Source of the DNA: Asticcacaulis sp.
Lineage (GTDB): Bacteria; Pseudomonadota; Alphaproteobacteria; Caulobacterales; Caulobacteraceae
Length of the DNA stretch: 64,000 nt
Reading direction: 5' to 3'
Assembly: GCA_024707255.1 (NCBI GenBank)
Contig: JANQAC010000001.1
Coordinates: 1,178,001-1,242,000, forward strand
The position numbers and the translations under genes are program-made. Shown piece after piece: positions 1 to 9,135 of this stretch. How positions within the stretch are numbered: the stretch's first letter is position 1; each line of letters begins with the position of its first letter. A model generated the notes under the pieces. The model was not told where the DNA came from. It saw nothing but the letters and a program-made list of their open reading frames with translations, and made no database searches.

Positions 1-1
1 C

Positions 2-1858
2 ATGACCACGACGATGAACTGGGAACCGATGCGCCAGGTCGGCGCGGCGGCACGCTGGCTGTTGATCGAGGCGGCGGCGCGGAAATTGTCAGCCCCGCAT
101 GACGCTTTCACCACCGCTAAGGGCCAGGTGATCCACGAAAGTGGCAAGACCTTCGTTTATGGCGAACTGGCGGCTGACGCAGCAAAACCGACGCCGCCGG
201 CATTGGAAAACCTAAAGCTGAAAGACCCGAAAGACTTCAAGCTGATCGGCCAGTCACAGAATGGCTATGACAGTCCGAAAATCGTCAGGGGCGAGCCGAT
301 CTTCGGTATCGACATGACCCTGCCGGGGATGCTCTACGCCGTCTATGTCAAGTCGCCGGTCTATGGCGCGCGGCTGCAAACCTGCGACCTGACGGCGGCG
401 AAGGCCATGCCGGGCGTGACCGATGTTTTCATCCTGAAAGGCACGGACTGGCACGGCTTGCAGGATGGTATCGCCATCCTGGCCAAAAGCTGGTGGTATG
501 CGCAAAATGCCCGTACCGCACTGGAACCGGTGTGGGACGACGCCATCGGCGCCACGCACGACAGCGCCATTTATCTCGAAAAGGCGAAGGCGCTGGTCAA
601 GGGCAAGGGAGACGTCAAGCAACATAGCGGCGATATCGATGCCGCATTGAAAAGCGCGGCGAAGACCATCGACGCCTTTTACGATGTGCCCTTCCTGGCC
701 CATGTGCCGATGGAACCGCAGAACTGCACGGCTCGCGTAACCGCCACTGGCGTCGAAATCTGGGCGCCAACCCAGGTGCCAAACAGCGGCAAGGAACTGG
801 TCGGCAAGACGCTCGGCGTCGCCCCGGAAACCGTCACCGTCCATATGCGGCGCGCCGGCGGCGGCTTCGGCCGGCGGCTGGAAAACGACTACATGGCCGA
901 GGTCGCCGCCATTGCGCAAAAGGCCGGCAAGCCGGTCAAGCTGGTCTGGTCGCGTGAGGACGATGTCGCCCACGATTTCTTCCGGCCCGGCTGCTATCAC
1001 AGCTTACGCGCCGGCGTGGATGCGGCGGGCAGGCTCACCGCCTATGCCTGCCACAGCGTCACCTTCAGCCGCGACGGCCAGGTGGCCCAGGGCGCCGGCA
1101 TCGACGGTAACGCCTTCGCGCCGCTGGTGACGCCCAATTTCCGGCTGGAGCAATCGCTGATCGAGACCACCATCCCCACCGGCTATCTGCGCGCGCCGTC
1201 GTCCAATGCCCTGGCCTTCGTGCATGAAAGCTTCTGGGACGAGATCGCCCATGCGGCGGGCCAGGATCCGGTGGCCTTCCGGCTGGCGCAGCTCGACGCA
1301 CATCTGAGCGACAAGGCCAATTACAATCCGGCGCGGATGCGGGCCGTGTTGCAAACCGTCGCCGAACGCTCGAACTGGGGCAAGGCGTCACTTCCCAAGG
1401 GAGAAGGTTTGGGCGTCGCCACCTATTTCAGCCATCGCGGCTATTTTGCCGAGGTGGCGCATGTCCGCGTAGCGGCTGACGGCCAGTGGCGCGTGCTCAA
1501 GGTCTGGGCGGTCGGCGATGTCGGCTCGCACATCATCAATCCGACCGGCGCGTTCAATCAGGTTGAAGGCTCCGTCATGGACGGCATCGGCTCGATGGAG
1601 GCCGGGATCACCTTTGAAAAGGGCCGCGCCGTCCAGAGCAATTTCCACGACATCCCGATGATGCGGATGCCGAAGGCGCCGCAAGTCGATGTCCATTTCG
1701 TCACCAACGATTTCCCGCCGACCGGCCTGGGTGAACCCGCCCTGCCGCCGGTCATTCCCGCCGTCGCCAACGCCATTTTCGCCGCCACTGGCATCCGGAT
1801 CCGTAAACTACCGATCCTGCCGGAAACCCTGGCCACCAAACAAGTGGCCAACGCTTGA
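2..1858 (+). CDS. Molybdopterin-binding subunit of a xanthine dehydrogenase-family hydroxylase (IorB-like), 5' end outside window
   Basis: Large subunit of a molybdenum hydroxylase of the isoquinoline 1-oxidoreductase beta/aldehyde oxidase type, which hydroxylates N-heterocycles or aldehydes with an electron-transfer partner. The visible 618 residues contain the cofactor-binding run [13 protein letters not shown] and, near the C-terminus, [10 protein letters not shown], which carries the family's catalytic glutamate. Full-length relatives have about 730-770 residues, and the ATG at position 2 falls inside the conserved [13 protein letters not shown] stretch. The true start is therefore upstream of the window and this entry is partial. 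The stop overlaps the TTG start of the XdhC-like gene, and the pair plus the next gene form a molybdo-enzyme and maturation operon. The substrate cannot be told from sequence. Confidence 0.85.
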   Translation: MTTTMNWEPMRQVGAAARWLLIEAAARKLSAPHDAFTTAKGQVIHESGKTFVYGELAADAAKPTPPALENLKLKDPKDFKLIGQSQNGYDSPKIVRGEPIFGIDMTLPGMLYAVYVKSPVYGARLQTCDLTAAKAMPGVTDVFILKGTDWHGLQDGIAILAKSWWYAQNARTALEPVWDDAIGATHDSAIYLEKAKALVKGKGDVKQHSGDIDAALKSAAKTIDAFYDVPFLAHVPMEPQNCTARVTATGVEIWAPTQVPNSGKELVGKTLGVAPETVTVHMRRAGGGFGRRLENDYMAEVAAIAQKAGKPVKLVWSREDDVAHDFFRPGCYHSLRAGVDAAGRLTAYACHSVTFSRDGQVAQGAGIDGNAFAPLVTPNFRLEQSLIETTIPTGYLRAPSSNALAFVHESFWDEIAHAAGQDPVAFRLAQLDAHLSDKANYNPARMRAVLQTVAERSNWGKASLPKGEGLGVATYFSHRGYFAEVAHVRVAADGQWRVLKVWAVGDVGSHIINPTGAFNQVEGSVMDGIGSMEAGITFEKGRAVQSNFHDIPMMRMPKAPQVDVHFVTNDFPPTGLGEPALPPVIPAVANAIFAATGIRIRKLPILPETLATKQVANA

Positions 1859-2742
1859 TCCTGCCTGCGCCTGTCTATCGTGATTTTGTGCTGCCGGCGC
1901 TGAGGAACTGGCGCAAGGCCGGTCACCAGACCGCCCTGCTCACCCTGATCAGCACCACCGGTCAGTCACCGCGCCCGGTCGGCAGCCAGTTGGCCGTCTG
2001 CGACACCGGCGAGGCGTGCGGCCTCATCACCGGTGGCTGCGCCGAGGGTACATTGGTGCTCGATGCCCTGGAGGCCATGCGGCTTGGCGAAAACCGCACC
2101 GAGCTTTACGGCGAAGGGTCGCGCTTCAAGGATATCACCCTGCCGTGCGGGTCTGGCCTGAAGGTGTTTTTCGATGTCAGGATCAGCGACGTCGACATCG
2201 AACGGATCATCGCCTGCCGGGAAGCCCGCCAACCGGCTTCGATGATCATTTCCGCACCTTGTGAACCTGAGTATACGCGCCACTATCTGCCCGCCTGTCG
2301 GCTGGTCGCCGTCGGGCAGGGACCAATCATGGAGGCACTGGCGCAACTGGCGCCGACTTTGGAAATCGAACTGGATATCTGGTCGCCGGATGCAGCCCTG
2401 GTGGCACGGCTGACTGGCCGCCACCTGACCGCGGCAGAGGACTTTGACGCTATCCTTGATCGCTATTGCGGCGTGGTAACGGTTTTCCATGACCACAGCT
2501 ATGAACCGCCAGTTCTGCTGAAAGCCCTGCAATGCGAGGGCTTCTTTATCGGCGCGCTCGGCAGCCGCAAGGCCCAAGCCCGGCGTCTGGAAATTCTGGA
2601 AGACATGGGCGCGGAACCCCACATGCTCAGGCGCATCCACGGCCCGGTCGGCCTCGATATCGCGGCTGCCTCACCGCCGGAAATCGCCCTGTCGATCCTG
2701 GCGCAGGTCGTGGAACACTGGCGCCGCATGGTGACGGCATGA
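1855..2742 (+). CDS. XdhC/CoxF-family molybdoenzyme maturation factor
   Basis: A 295-residue XdhC-family protein. Family members bind the molybdenum cofactor and promote its sulfuration and insertion into xanthine dehydrogenase-type enzymes. The N-terminal XdhC domain shows [15 protein letters not shown] and [10 protein letters not shown]. The C-terminal Rossmann-like domain contains [12 protein letters not shown], typical of the family. The most upstream start is TTG at 1855, overlapping the preceding stop as TTGA, which suggests translational coupling to the hydroxylase subunit. The stop overlaps the next start as ATGA. Role assigned by family and context. Confidence 0.88.
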   Translation: MILPAPVYRDFVLPALRNWRKAGHQTALLTLISTTGQSPRPVGSQLAVCDTGEACGLITGGCAEGTLVLDALEAMRLGENRTELYGEGSRFKDITLPCGSGLKVFFDVRISDVDIERIIACREARQPASMIISAPCEPEYTRHYLPACRLVAVGQGPIMEALAQLAPTLEIELDIWSPDAALVARLTGRHLTAAEDFDAILDRYCGVVTVFHDHSYEPPVLLKALQCEGFFIGALGSRKAQARRLEILEDMGAEPHMLRRIHGPVGLDIAAASPPEIALSILAQVVEHWRRMVTA

Positions 2743-3290
2743 AGCGGTTTTCGGCGGTCGTGCTGGCAGCGGGGGCATCGCGGCGGTTCGGGGAAGAGGA
2801 CAAGCTGCGCGCAGAGTTTGATGGCAAACCGCTCCTCAGACATGTGCTCGACGGCCTGGCAGGTCTCGGACTTGACGAAGTGCTCGTGGTGACCCGCGCA
2901 CCGCTTTCGGGCGTGCATCACATCATCAATCCCCATCCGGAAGCAGGCATGGGCCATTCGCTGGCCCTGGGCGTGGCGGCGCTGAAACCCTGTGACGCCG
3001 CCTTTATCGTGCTGGCCGACATGCCCCTGATCGTGCCTGATCTCTACTGCGACATGGCCGCCGCCCTGCCCGGTCATGATATCGTTGTCCCTGTCCATGA
3101 CGGCCAAAACGGCCACCCCGTTCTATTCTCATCCACCTGTTTCGATGAACTGCGTTGCCTTTCCGGCGATCATGGCGCCCGTGACCTGCTGCAATCAGGT
3201 CGCTATCGGTTGCGCCATATCGAGACCGGCGGCTTTATCCTGGCCGATATTGACACACCCGAAGACCTCAACCGGCTAAAAACGTCCTGA
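2739..3290 (+). CDS. MobA-like NTP transferase (molybdenum cofactor cytidylyl/guanylyltransferase family)
   Basis: A 183-residue nucleotidyltransferase. It starts with the MobA/MocA signature VVLAAGASRRFGEEDK, followed by LADMPL (metal and nucleotide contact) and a late DIDTPEDL motif common in this family. Family members attach CMP or GMP to molybdopterin, and xanthine dehydrogenase-type hydroxylases usually use the cytosine dinucleotide form, so a MocA-like role is likely. The ATG at 2739 overlaps the xdhC-like stop (ATGA), placing the gene in the same operon. The longer frame starting upstream overlaps XdhC and is unlikely. Confidence 0.83.
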   Translation: MKRFSAVVLAAGASRRFGEEDKLRAEFDGKPLLRHVLDGLAGLGLDEVLVVTRAPLSGVHHIINPHPEAGMGHSLALGVAALKPCDAAFIVLADMPLIVPDLYCDMAAALPGHDIVVPVHDGQNGHPVLFSSTCFDELRCLSGDHGARDLLQSGRYRLRHIETGGFILADIDTPEDLNRLKTS

Positions 3291-3357
3291 CTCCCAACCA
3301 GGCATAAAATTTCATTCCGCCCCGTTGACATCGATGTCAGTTTCAATCACCTGTTGA

Positions 3358-4845
<1,488 letters not shown>

Positions 4846-4920
4846 AACGCGCCTCGCCGGGAGTGGTCGCGCTGGATTAAAATTATGACATCGATGACAA
4901 TTGTGCTTGACGGCCGGCAC

Positions 4921-5086
4921 GGACTACGGGAAAACTCCCTGCTATAGCCGCGAGGCTATGCTTGAAGGGTGCCGTGCCTGCTGTTTCGCGCAGGGTACGG
5001 CCCGTTCTTCCCCAACTGGCTGTTTCGGTCTCAACCCCGAACACAATATTCCCGTGAAGCCCCTGGTCTTCACGGGCTTTTTTTTT
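4921..5086 (+). ncRNA. Candidate structured small RNA ending in an intrinsic terminator
   Basis: The 239 bases between the GH1 gene and the convergent DUF1989 gene hold no convincing reading frame but several stem-loops in series. ATAGCC/GGCTAT with a GCGA loop lies near 4943-4958. A long stem GCCGT..CCTGC/GCAGG..ACGGC lies at about 4971-5002. A TTCGG/CCGAA stem lies near 5024-5041, and a perfect terminator hairpin with nine T follows at 5051-5086. A TTGACG box lies at 4907-4912. This looks like an independent small RNA, or else a structured 3' end of the GH1 transcript. I could not match it to 6S, SRP or any riboswitch class. Confidence 0.35.
5051..5086 (+). terminator. Intrinsic terminator (rightward)
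   Basis: CCCGTGAAG at 5051-5059 pairs perfectly with CTTCACGGG at 5068-5076. A run of about nine T follows, reaching into the convergent gene's stop codon. Textbook Rho-independent form for the + strand. Confidence 0.85.
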
Positions 5087-5714
5087 AAATCGCATCCAGT
5101 TGCACAGTCTCGATGACATAATGGATAGGCTTGAAGGCATAGTTGTTGGATTGCAGGGCCGAGCAGGCGGTCAGGGCGACGATCAGGTCCATATGGGCCT
5201 CAAAAAGGATGTGATCCCCGGCTTTGCTCTTAGGCGCGTCAACCGTGAATGAGCCATCTGGCGCGATATTGACGTTCATGAAAATATTGAACGCGGTTGG
5301 GATCTGGTCAGGGGTCACGCCATAGGGTTCAAGCGCATGAGCCAGATTGCCGAAGCAGCCCTGGTGCGGATGTTCATCGCCATAGATGATGCGGAACGTA
5401 TCCTTCGAGCAGGGCGTCAGCAGGAAATCATGCCGTCCGACCGTATCCTCCATGATTTTCAGCATGATGTTGGAGCGATTGGAATAGAGCGGATCACCCG
5501 TCGTCAGGAACAGCTTGGAGGCATAGTCGAGCGACCGGCCGGACGAGATCACTTCGTTGATATCGTGGGCATTGAAGGCCAGCATGTCCGATACCTGCTC
5601 GCCCTGGGGGTCAATCACCCGCAGGCGCTGGCCACGGTTCAGCCGGAAGGCGGCGCCGTGACGGGCGGGAATTTCAATGCGACGGCCTTCGGTGGTCATA
5701 TCATCAGCGATCAT
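5085..5714 (-). CDS. DUF1989 / urea carboxylase-associated family protein
   Basis: A 209-residue protein of the DUF1989 family, often annotated urea carboxylase- or urea amidolyase-associated. Conserved blocks are visible: RVIDPQGEQVSDMLAFNA, SLDYASKLFLTTGDPLYSNRS, LTPCSKDTF and a likely metal-site region DEHPHQGCFGNL. The last block carries several histidine/cysteine ligand candidates. No urea carboxylase or amidolyase gene is near. The ATG at 5714 overlaps the end of the upstream YqcI/YcgG-like gene by 11 bases, and a second ATG at 5699 is possible. The overlap suggests cotranscription and a shared pathway with the GntA-like and ATP-grasp genes. Exact chemistry unknown. Confidence 0.8.
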   Translation of the reverse strand: MIADDMTTEGRRIEIPARHGAAFRLNRGQRLRVIDPQGEQVSDMLAFNAHDINEVISSGRSLDYASKLFLTTGDPLYSNRSNIMLKIMEDTVGRHDFLLTPCSKDTFRIIYGDEHPHQGCFGNLAHALEPYGVTPDQIPTAFNIFMNVNIAPDGSFTVDAPKSKAGDHILFEAHMDLIVALTACSALQSNNYAFKPIHYVIETVQLDAI

Positions 5715-6400
5715 GGTTCAATGCCTCATGGTGCGGTTCAAAAGGGCACCGCCAGTTTTCGGAAACGGCTCGCCCGCTGTATTGTCGGGCGGCGGATACA
5801 TCGCCATGCACGGCCAGCATCGGATTAGGTGTACCGGCGAGGGCGATATCGCGGCTGATAATCGCCTGACTCAAGGTTTCATAACGTCCCTGGGCACGCA
5901 GGCGTTCAAACTGGTCGTGCGGATTGAAAACCAGGGCCGGCGTCATGAAGCGCCGCGCCGGGCGGCTGCTTTTGCGGGTTCAGGCCAATGAGAAAAAAGG
6001 CTTCGCCGCCGAAGCTGAGCGAAAAATGCGGATCGCCGGCATCGGGGCTTACACGCGGGTCGTAGGGTTGGTGCTTCGCGGCATCGATATCAGACAGAGC
6101 CTGCACCCTCTGCCACAGGGCCTGCTCGAACCCCTTTTCCGATAAATCTTCCGGACCACGAAACAGCACCGCCAGACTTTGAAACGGTTGCGGATCAGCC
6201 TTGTAGCGCGCGGCGAACCCGGCCAGGGCGGAATGAATGCGGGCGTCGTCCGCCGGGCAGCGGATATCCACGGCCACGAGGATATCGATGTGGTCGTGAT
6301 TGAGCGCCGATTTGGCGCCGACACAAGGGTATTTTGCCTCACGGATCATGGCGCGGAATTGCGCGGTCAGGTCATCAGCTTTGATATCAGTCATAAACAT
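5704..6400 (-). CDS. YqcI/YcgG family (GntA-like heme-dependent N-hydroxylase family), apparent frameshift
   Basis: Two frames join into one protein of about 231 residues if one A is removed from the AAAA run at 5970-5973 (coding strand). The junction then reads NPQSSRPARRFMTP, which matches this family. The N-terminal part has KYPCVGAKSALNHDHI, and later parts have DPHFSLSFGGEAFFLIGLNP and the C-terminal SENWRCPFEPHHEALNHD. The family includes GntA, the heme-dependent N-hydroxylase of guanitoxin biosynthesis, which acts on a guanidine group. The substrate here is unknown. The ATG at 6400 follows the ATP-grasp gene by about 11 bases. The frameshift is probably a sequencing error in a homopolymer. 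Confidence 0.7.
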
Positions 6401-6411
6401 GGCGGTACTCT

Positions 6412-7380
6412 TTATGTAATCAGTCTTTTCAAGGCCGCGGACAGGCGGTTCATGGAAATGATCTTGTCTCGCCACGACAAGGCGATGACCGGGCCGACAT
6501 CGGTCTTGTTGACGTCGACGATATAGAGGCGGCCATCGCGGTCGCGCAGGATGTCCAGTCCGCCCCAATCGAGGCCCATCCGCGCATTGAACGCCGTAAT
6601 CAGCGCCAGTTCCTCAGGTGAATAGACCTCGGCTGGATCGCGCAGCACGGCCTTGCGGTTATGGATGGCGAAGCGGCTGCCTTCCGGTTTGAGCTTGATC
6701 CAGACAACTACGGGGCGTCCGCCGACACAGGGTGTGCGCAGGTCGCGGCAATAGCCGTCCGGCCCGGCCGTGTCGATCAGGCGCTGGTAGCAAAAGCCAT
6801 CACGACGCTGTGTTGGCGCCGTAACAATGCGCCCGTCATGGACGCCGTTCGTCTCGGATTTGGCAACGATATTCCCCTGAGCCGTTTCCGGGTCGACCAG
6901 CAGCGGATAGCCGAAAACCTCTTCAAAAACCCTGGCGACATGGCCCTTGCTGATATCGGTGCAGGCAAAATTCAGCCGACGCGCATTGAGGCTGGCCGGC
7001 GGCTGGCCCGACGTGACATCATCAAAATAAACCACCGCGTCGGCCTCAGCCTGACGTCCCCCGCATTCGATGCCTGCCCAGCGCGCCGCGCCGCCGAGCA
7101 GATACCACGGGCGCGGCCGATCCGGCACGAAGGCCAGGCGCTTCACGGTCCGGCACGTCAGCCGAGCCCAGGTAGCCACCGTCATCAGAATGGCCAGCCA
7201 CACCACCCAGGAAGCGATTTCAGCCACCAGATGGCGATCGAGTCGCAACCGTATGGCGGTCTTGCGGATTTCCAGGTGTCCGTCACGCCAGGTAAAATCC
7301 CGATACCATGGCGGGACTGGCGCGGGCGCGTGGCCCACGGACGCGCCAGGCGGATGTCTTGCGTCTGACACAAGGCCCAT
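6412..7380 (-). CDS. ATP-grasp family protein with one predicted membrane segment
   Basis: A 322-residue frame whose C-terminal half looks like an ATP-grasp enzyme: KSETNGVHDGRIV, VVVWIKLKPEGSRF and the metal/ATP-binding end GLDWGGLDILRDRDGRLYIVDVNKT. Such enzymes couple a carboxylate to an amine or thiol through an acyl-phosphate. Around residues 51-73 there is a hydrophobic segment (IASWVVWLAILMTVATWARL), which suggests membrane attachment. The start is uncertain because the first 40 residues look unstructured. The gene lies 11 bases upstream of the YqcI/YcgG-like gene, suggesting a common operon. The ATP-grasp call rests on motif appearance, and the substrate is not recognised. Confidence 0.6.
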   Translation of the reverse strand: MGLVSDARHPPGASVGHAPAPVPPWYRDFTWRDGHLEIRKTAIRLRLDRHLVAEIASWVVWLAILMTVATWARLTCRTVKRLAFVPDRPRPWYLLGGAARWAGIECGGRQAEADAVVYFDDVTSGQPPASLNARRLNFACTDISKGHVARVFEEVFGYPLLVDPETAQGNIVAKSETNGVHDGRIVTAPTQRRDGFCYQRLIDTAGPDGYCRDLRTPCVGGRPVVVWIKLKPEGSRFAIHNRKAVLRDPAEVYSPEELALITAFNARMGLDWGGLDILRDRDGRLYIVDVNKTDVGPVIALSWRDKIISMNRLSAALKRLIT

Positions 7381-7428
7381 TGAAATCAGCTCCGTTTAAC
7401 ACGATGCGCGCCGTTAAAATCTGAAAAT

Positions 7429-7645
7429 CTAGTTGGTTTTCTTTTCGATGGCGTCGCCCGCCTTTTTCGACCGGGTTGCGATCCTTGAGCTGGTCGCCGG
7501 CCTTGTCGACGCCCTGAGGCAGGGCTTCCACCGCGTCACCGACGCGTTCGGGGCCGCTGCGCTTATCCGGCATGTTGAGCAGGAAAATGACGACGATGGC
7601 CAGGAGCGCCGCGCCACAGAGAATATAGATGCCGTTTTTGCCCAT
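7429..7645 (-). CDS. Small membrane-anchored protein (about 71 residues), apparent frameshift
   Basis: Starts MGKNGIYILCGAALLAIVV, a single N-terminal transmembrane helix, followed by a charged tail with repeated helix-friendly units (VGDAVEALPQGVDKAGDQLK). The reading frame as given runs into the next gene. Removing one A from the AAAAA run at 7463-7467 (coding strand) restores a natural end in EKAGDAIEKKTN. Its start overlaps the stop of the DUF3309 gene as TGATG, so the two are translated together. No family recognised, and the tail resembles small stress-linked membrane proteins. Confidence 0.55.
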
Positions 7646-7800
7646 CACGGTCGCCCCGTCAGGACGAGAATGATGACAATGACAGCGACCAGGCCGAGGC
7701 CACCGCTTGGCCCATATCCCCAGCTCCGGCTGTGATTCCACGACGGCAGTGCGCCGATCAACAGCAGGATCAGGACGACAATCAGTATGGTGCCCAACAT
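7645..7800 (-). CDS. DUF3309 family small membrane protein
   Basis: A 51-residue protein starting MLGTILIVVLILLLIGALP. It contains the conserved DUF3309 centre SRSWGYGPSGGLGLV between two hydrophobic stretches and ends in VLTGRP. Such proteins are widespread in alpha- and betaproteobacteria and have no known function. The stop overlaps the start of the next small membrane protein. It is the first gene of the leftward group ending with DUF1989, although a separate small operon is also possible given the different type of product. Confidence 0.85.
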   Translation of the reverse strand: MLGTILIVVLILLLIGALPSWNHSRSWGYGPSGGLGLVAVIVIILVLTGRP

Positions 7801-7937
7801 GGCGCAAACTCCCTCAAATCTGTGTGTGAGGTCGAGCATACTGACGCGCACGTAAGGATTACATGCGCAGCCCCGCCGCGAATTGTAAGTGAGGGATGGC
7901 CGGCTATGGCTCGCCGGAGCGCGCGATAACCGCCGGA

Positions 7938-8675
7938 TCAAACGCGATTAAGCTCTGCCACCACGTCATAGGCGTCGCCGCGATACCAGCTCTGGGTAAA
8001 TTCGGCGGCGCGGCCATCAGCGAGAAAGCCGCGGCGTTCGATGAAGAGGCCGGCATCTCCCGGACGGATGCCAAGGATTTCCGCCTGGTCGGCGCTGAAG
8101 GAGATGGCGCGCAGGCGTTGCAGGGCGCGCACCGGCCGATTGCCAGCAGCATCGAGCGCGGCATAGAGCGAATCCTCGACCACGCCCGGCGCCGGCAGGC
8201 AATAACCGGGAATGGTCGAACTTTCGAGCGCCATGGTCTGGCCGTCGGCATAGCGCAGGCGCTGGAAACGATAGACGAGCGTGCCGGGGGAGAGGCCCAG
8301 CGACAGCGATTCTTCGGGCGTTACCGCCCCGGCGGATTTAGACAGCCACTCCGAATGCGGCACGCGGCCGCGCGAGATCATGTCCTCGGAAAAGGACGAC
8401 AGCTTGGAGAAGCTTTTTTCAACCCGGCTGGCGACAAAGGTGCCGGCGCCGCGGCGGCGCGTGATCAGCCCCTCACTGACCAGGCCATCGACCGCCTTGC
8501 GCACGGTGAGGCGCGAGACGCCAAACTCCTCCGCCAGGTCGCGCTCCGGCGGGATGGCGGCCTCGGGGCTGAGAACGCGCGACAGGATGGCATCCCGCAG
8601 CACCTTCTGAAGCTGCATATACAGGGGCGCCGGATCGTCGCTGACCAGCCTGCCGACGGTTTCAATAAATGACAT
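7938..8675 (-). CDS. GntR/HutC-family transcriptional regulator with UTRA domain (NagR/NagQ-like)
   Basis: A 245-residue regulator. The N-terminal winged helix contains PPERDLAEEFGVSRLTVRKAVDGL and GLITRRRGAGTFV. The C-terminal UTRA ligand domain runs from about residue 95 (SEWLSKSAGAVTPEES) to the end. HutC-type members near GlcNAc genes sense amino-sugar phosphates and repress chitin or GlcNAc genes. The gene is divergent from the GH20 hexosaminidase across a 460-base AT-rich region holding candidate operators, so it probably controls that enzyme and itself. The effector is inferred from context only. Confidence 0.85.
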   Translation of the reverse strand: MSFIETVGRLVSDDPAPLYMQLQKVLRDAILSRVLSPEAAIPPERDLAEEFGVSRLTVRKAVDGLVSEGLITRRRGAGTFVASRVEKSFSKLSSFSEDMISRGRVPHSEWLSKSAGAVTPEESLSLGLSPGTLVYRFQRLRYADGQTMALESSTIPGYCLPAPGVVEDSLYAALDAAGNRPVRALQRLRAISFSADQAEILGIRPGDAGLFIERRGFLADGRAAEFTQSWYRGDAYDVVAELNRV

Positions 8676-9135
8676 CTGTTCTTCCCAATTGTTTTAGGTC
8701 TGTTTTTGGTCGGCAATCCATAAAAGGCCGGATCTGAATCACCGCTCAAAAAAACGCCGTTTTGAATGTGCAATCTATTGCACTGGTATTATCTCGTCAA
8801 TCCTTGGCAAAGGCGAATTGATATAGAGCCGTATCAAATGCAAAGTCATATGACGACAAAATCCTCCTTGAAAAACAGTTATATAAAAATACTCTATTCT
8901 GAATTTTACGGGCGACCGCAAAGTCCCCCTCACTACGCAGTGATCTGCGAAAGAAATTGGTATTATCAGGGAGCGTCATCAAATAAGGCAATAAAATCAA
9001 TTTGAAATAAGATCAGATAGCGGCCATTGGTTCTATATTGGATACTTAAATATCCATCACAGGTCTTGTCTAAGAATTGACAAGGTGCCGGCAGTGCGCC
9101 AACCTGCGACGAGAACAAAAAGCTTGGGGAGAGGC
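8676..9135. promoter_or_regulatory. AT-rich divergent control region between GntR regulator and GH20 gene
   Basis: This 460-base stretch has no supported gene and is visibly richer in A and T than its surroundings. It holds a perfect palindrome (GTGCAAT-CT-ATTGCAC, 8768-8783) and an exact 10-base direct repeat TGGTATTATC at 8784-8793 and 8958-8967. A GGATA/TATCC dyad lies at 9040-9055. These are candidate operator elements for the adjacent regulator. Promoter boxes could not be assigned with confidence. Confidence 0.5.
8768..8793. promoter_or_regulatory. Candidate operator: palindrome plus TGGTATTATC half-site
   Basis: Seven-base arms GTGCAAT and ATTGCAC separated by CT form a perfect inverted repeat. 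It is directly followed by TGGTATTATC, which is repeated 174 bases further on. It lies 93 bases upstream of the gntR-type start. Confidence 0.4.

Noticed and set aside
4846..5050. Match of the structured region to 6S RNA, SRP RNA or a riboswitch
   Set aside because: No conserved core such as the GGAAGG SRP loop was found, and no downstream co-directional gene exists for a riboswitch. Kept only as an unclassified candidate RNA.
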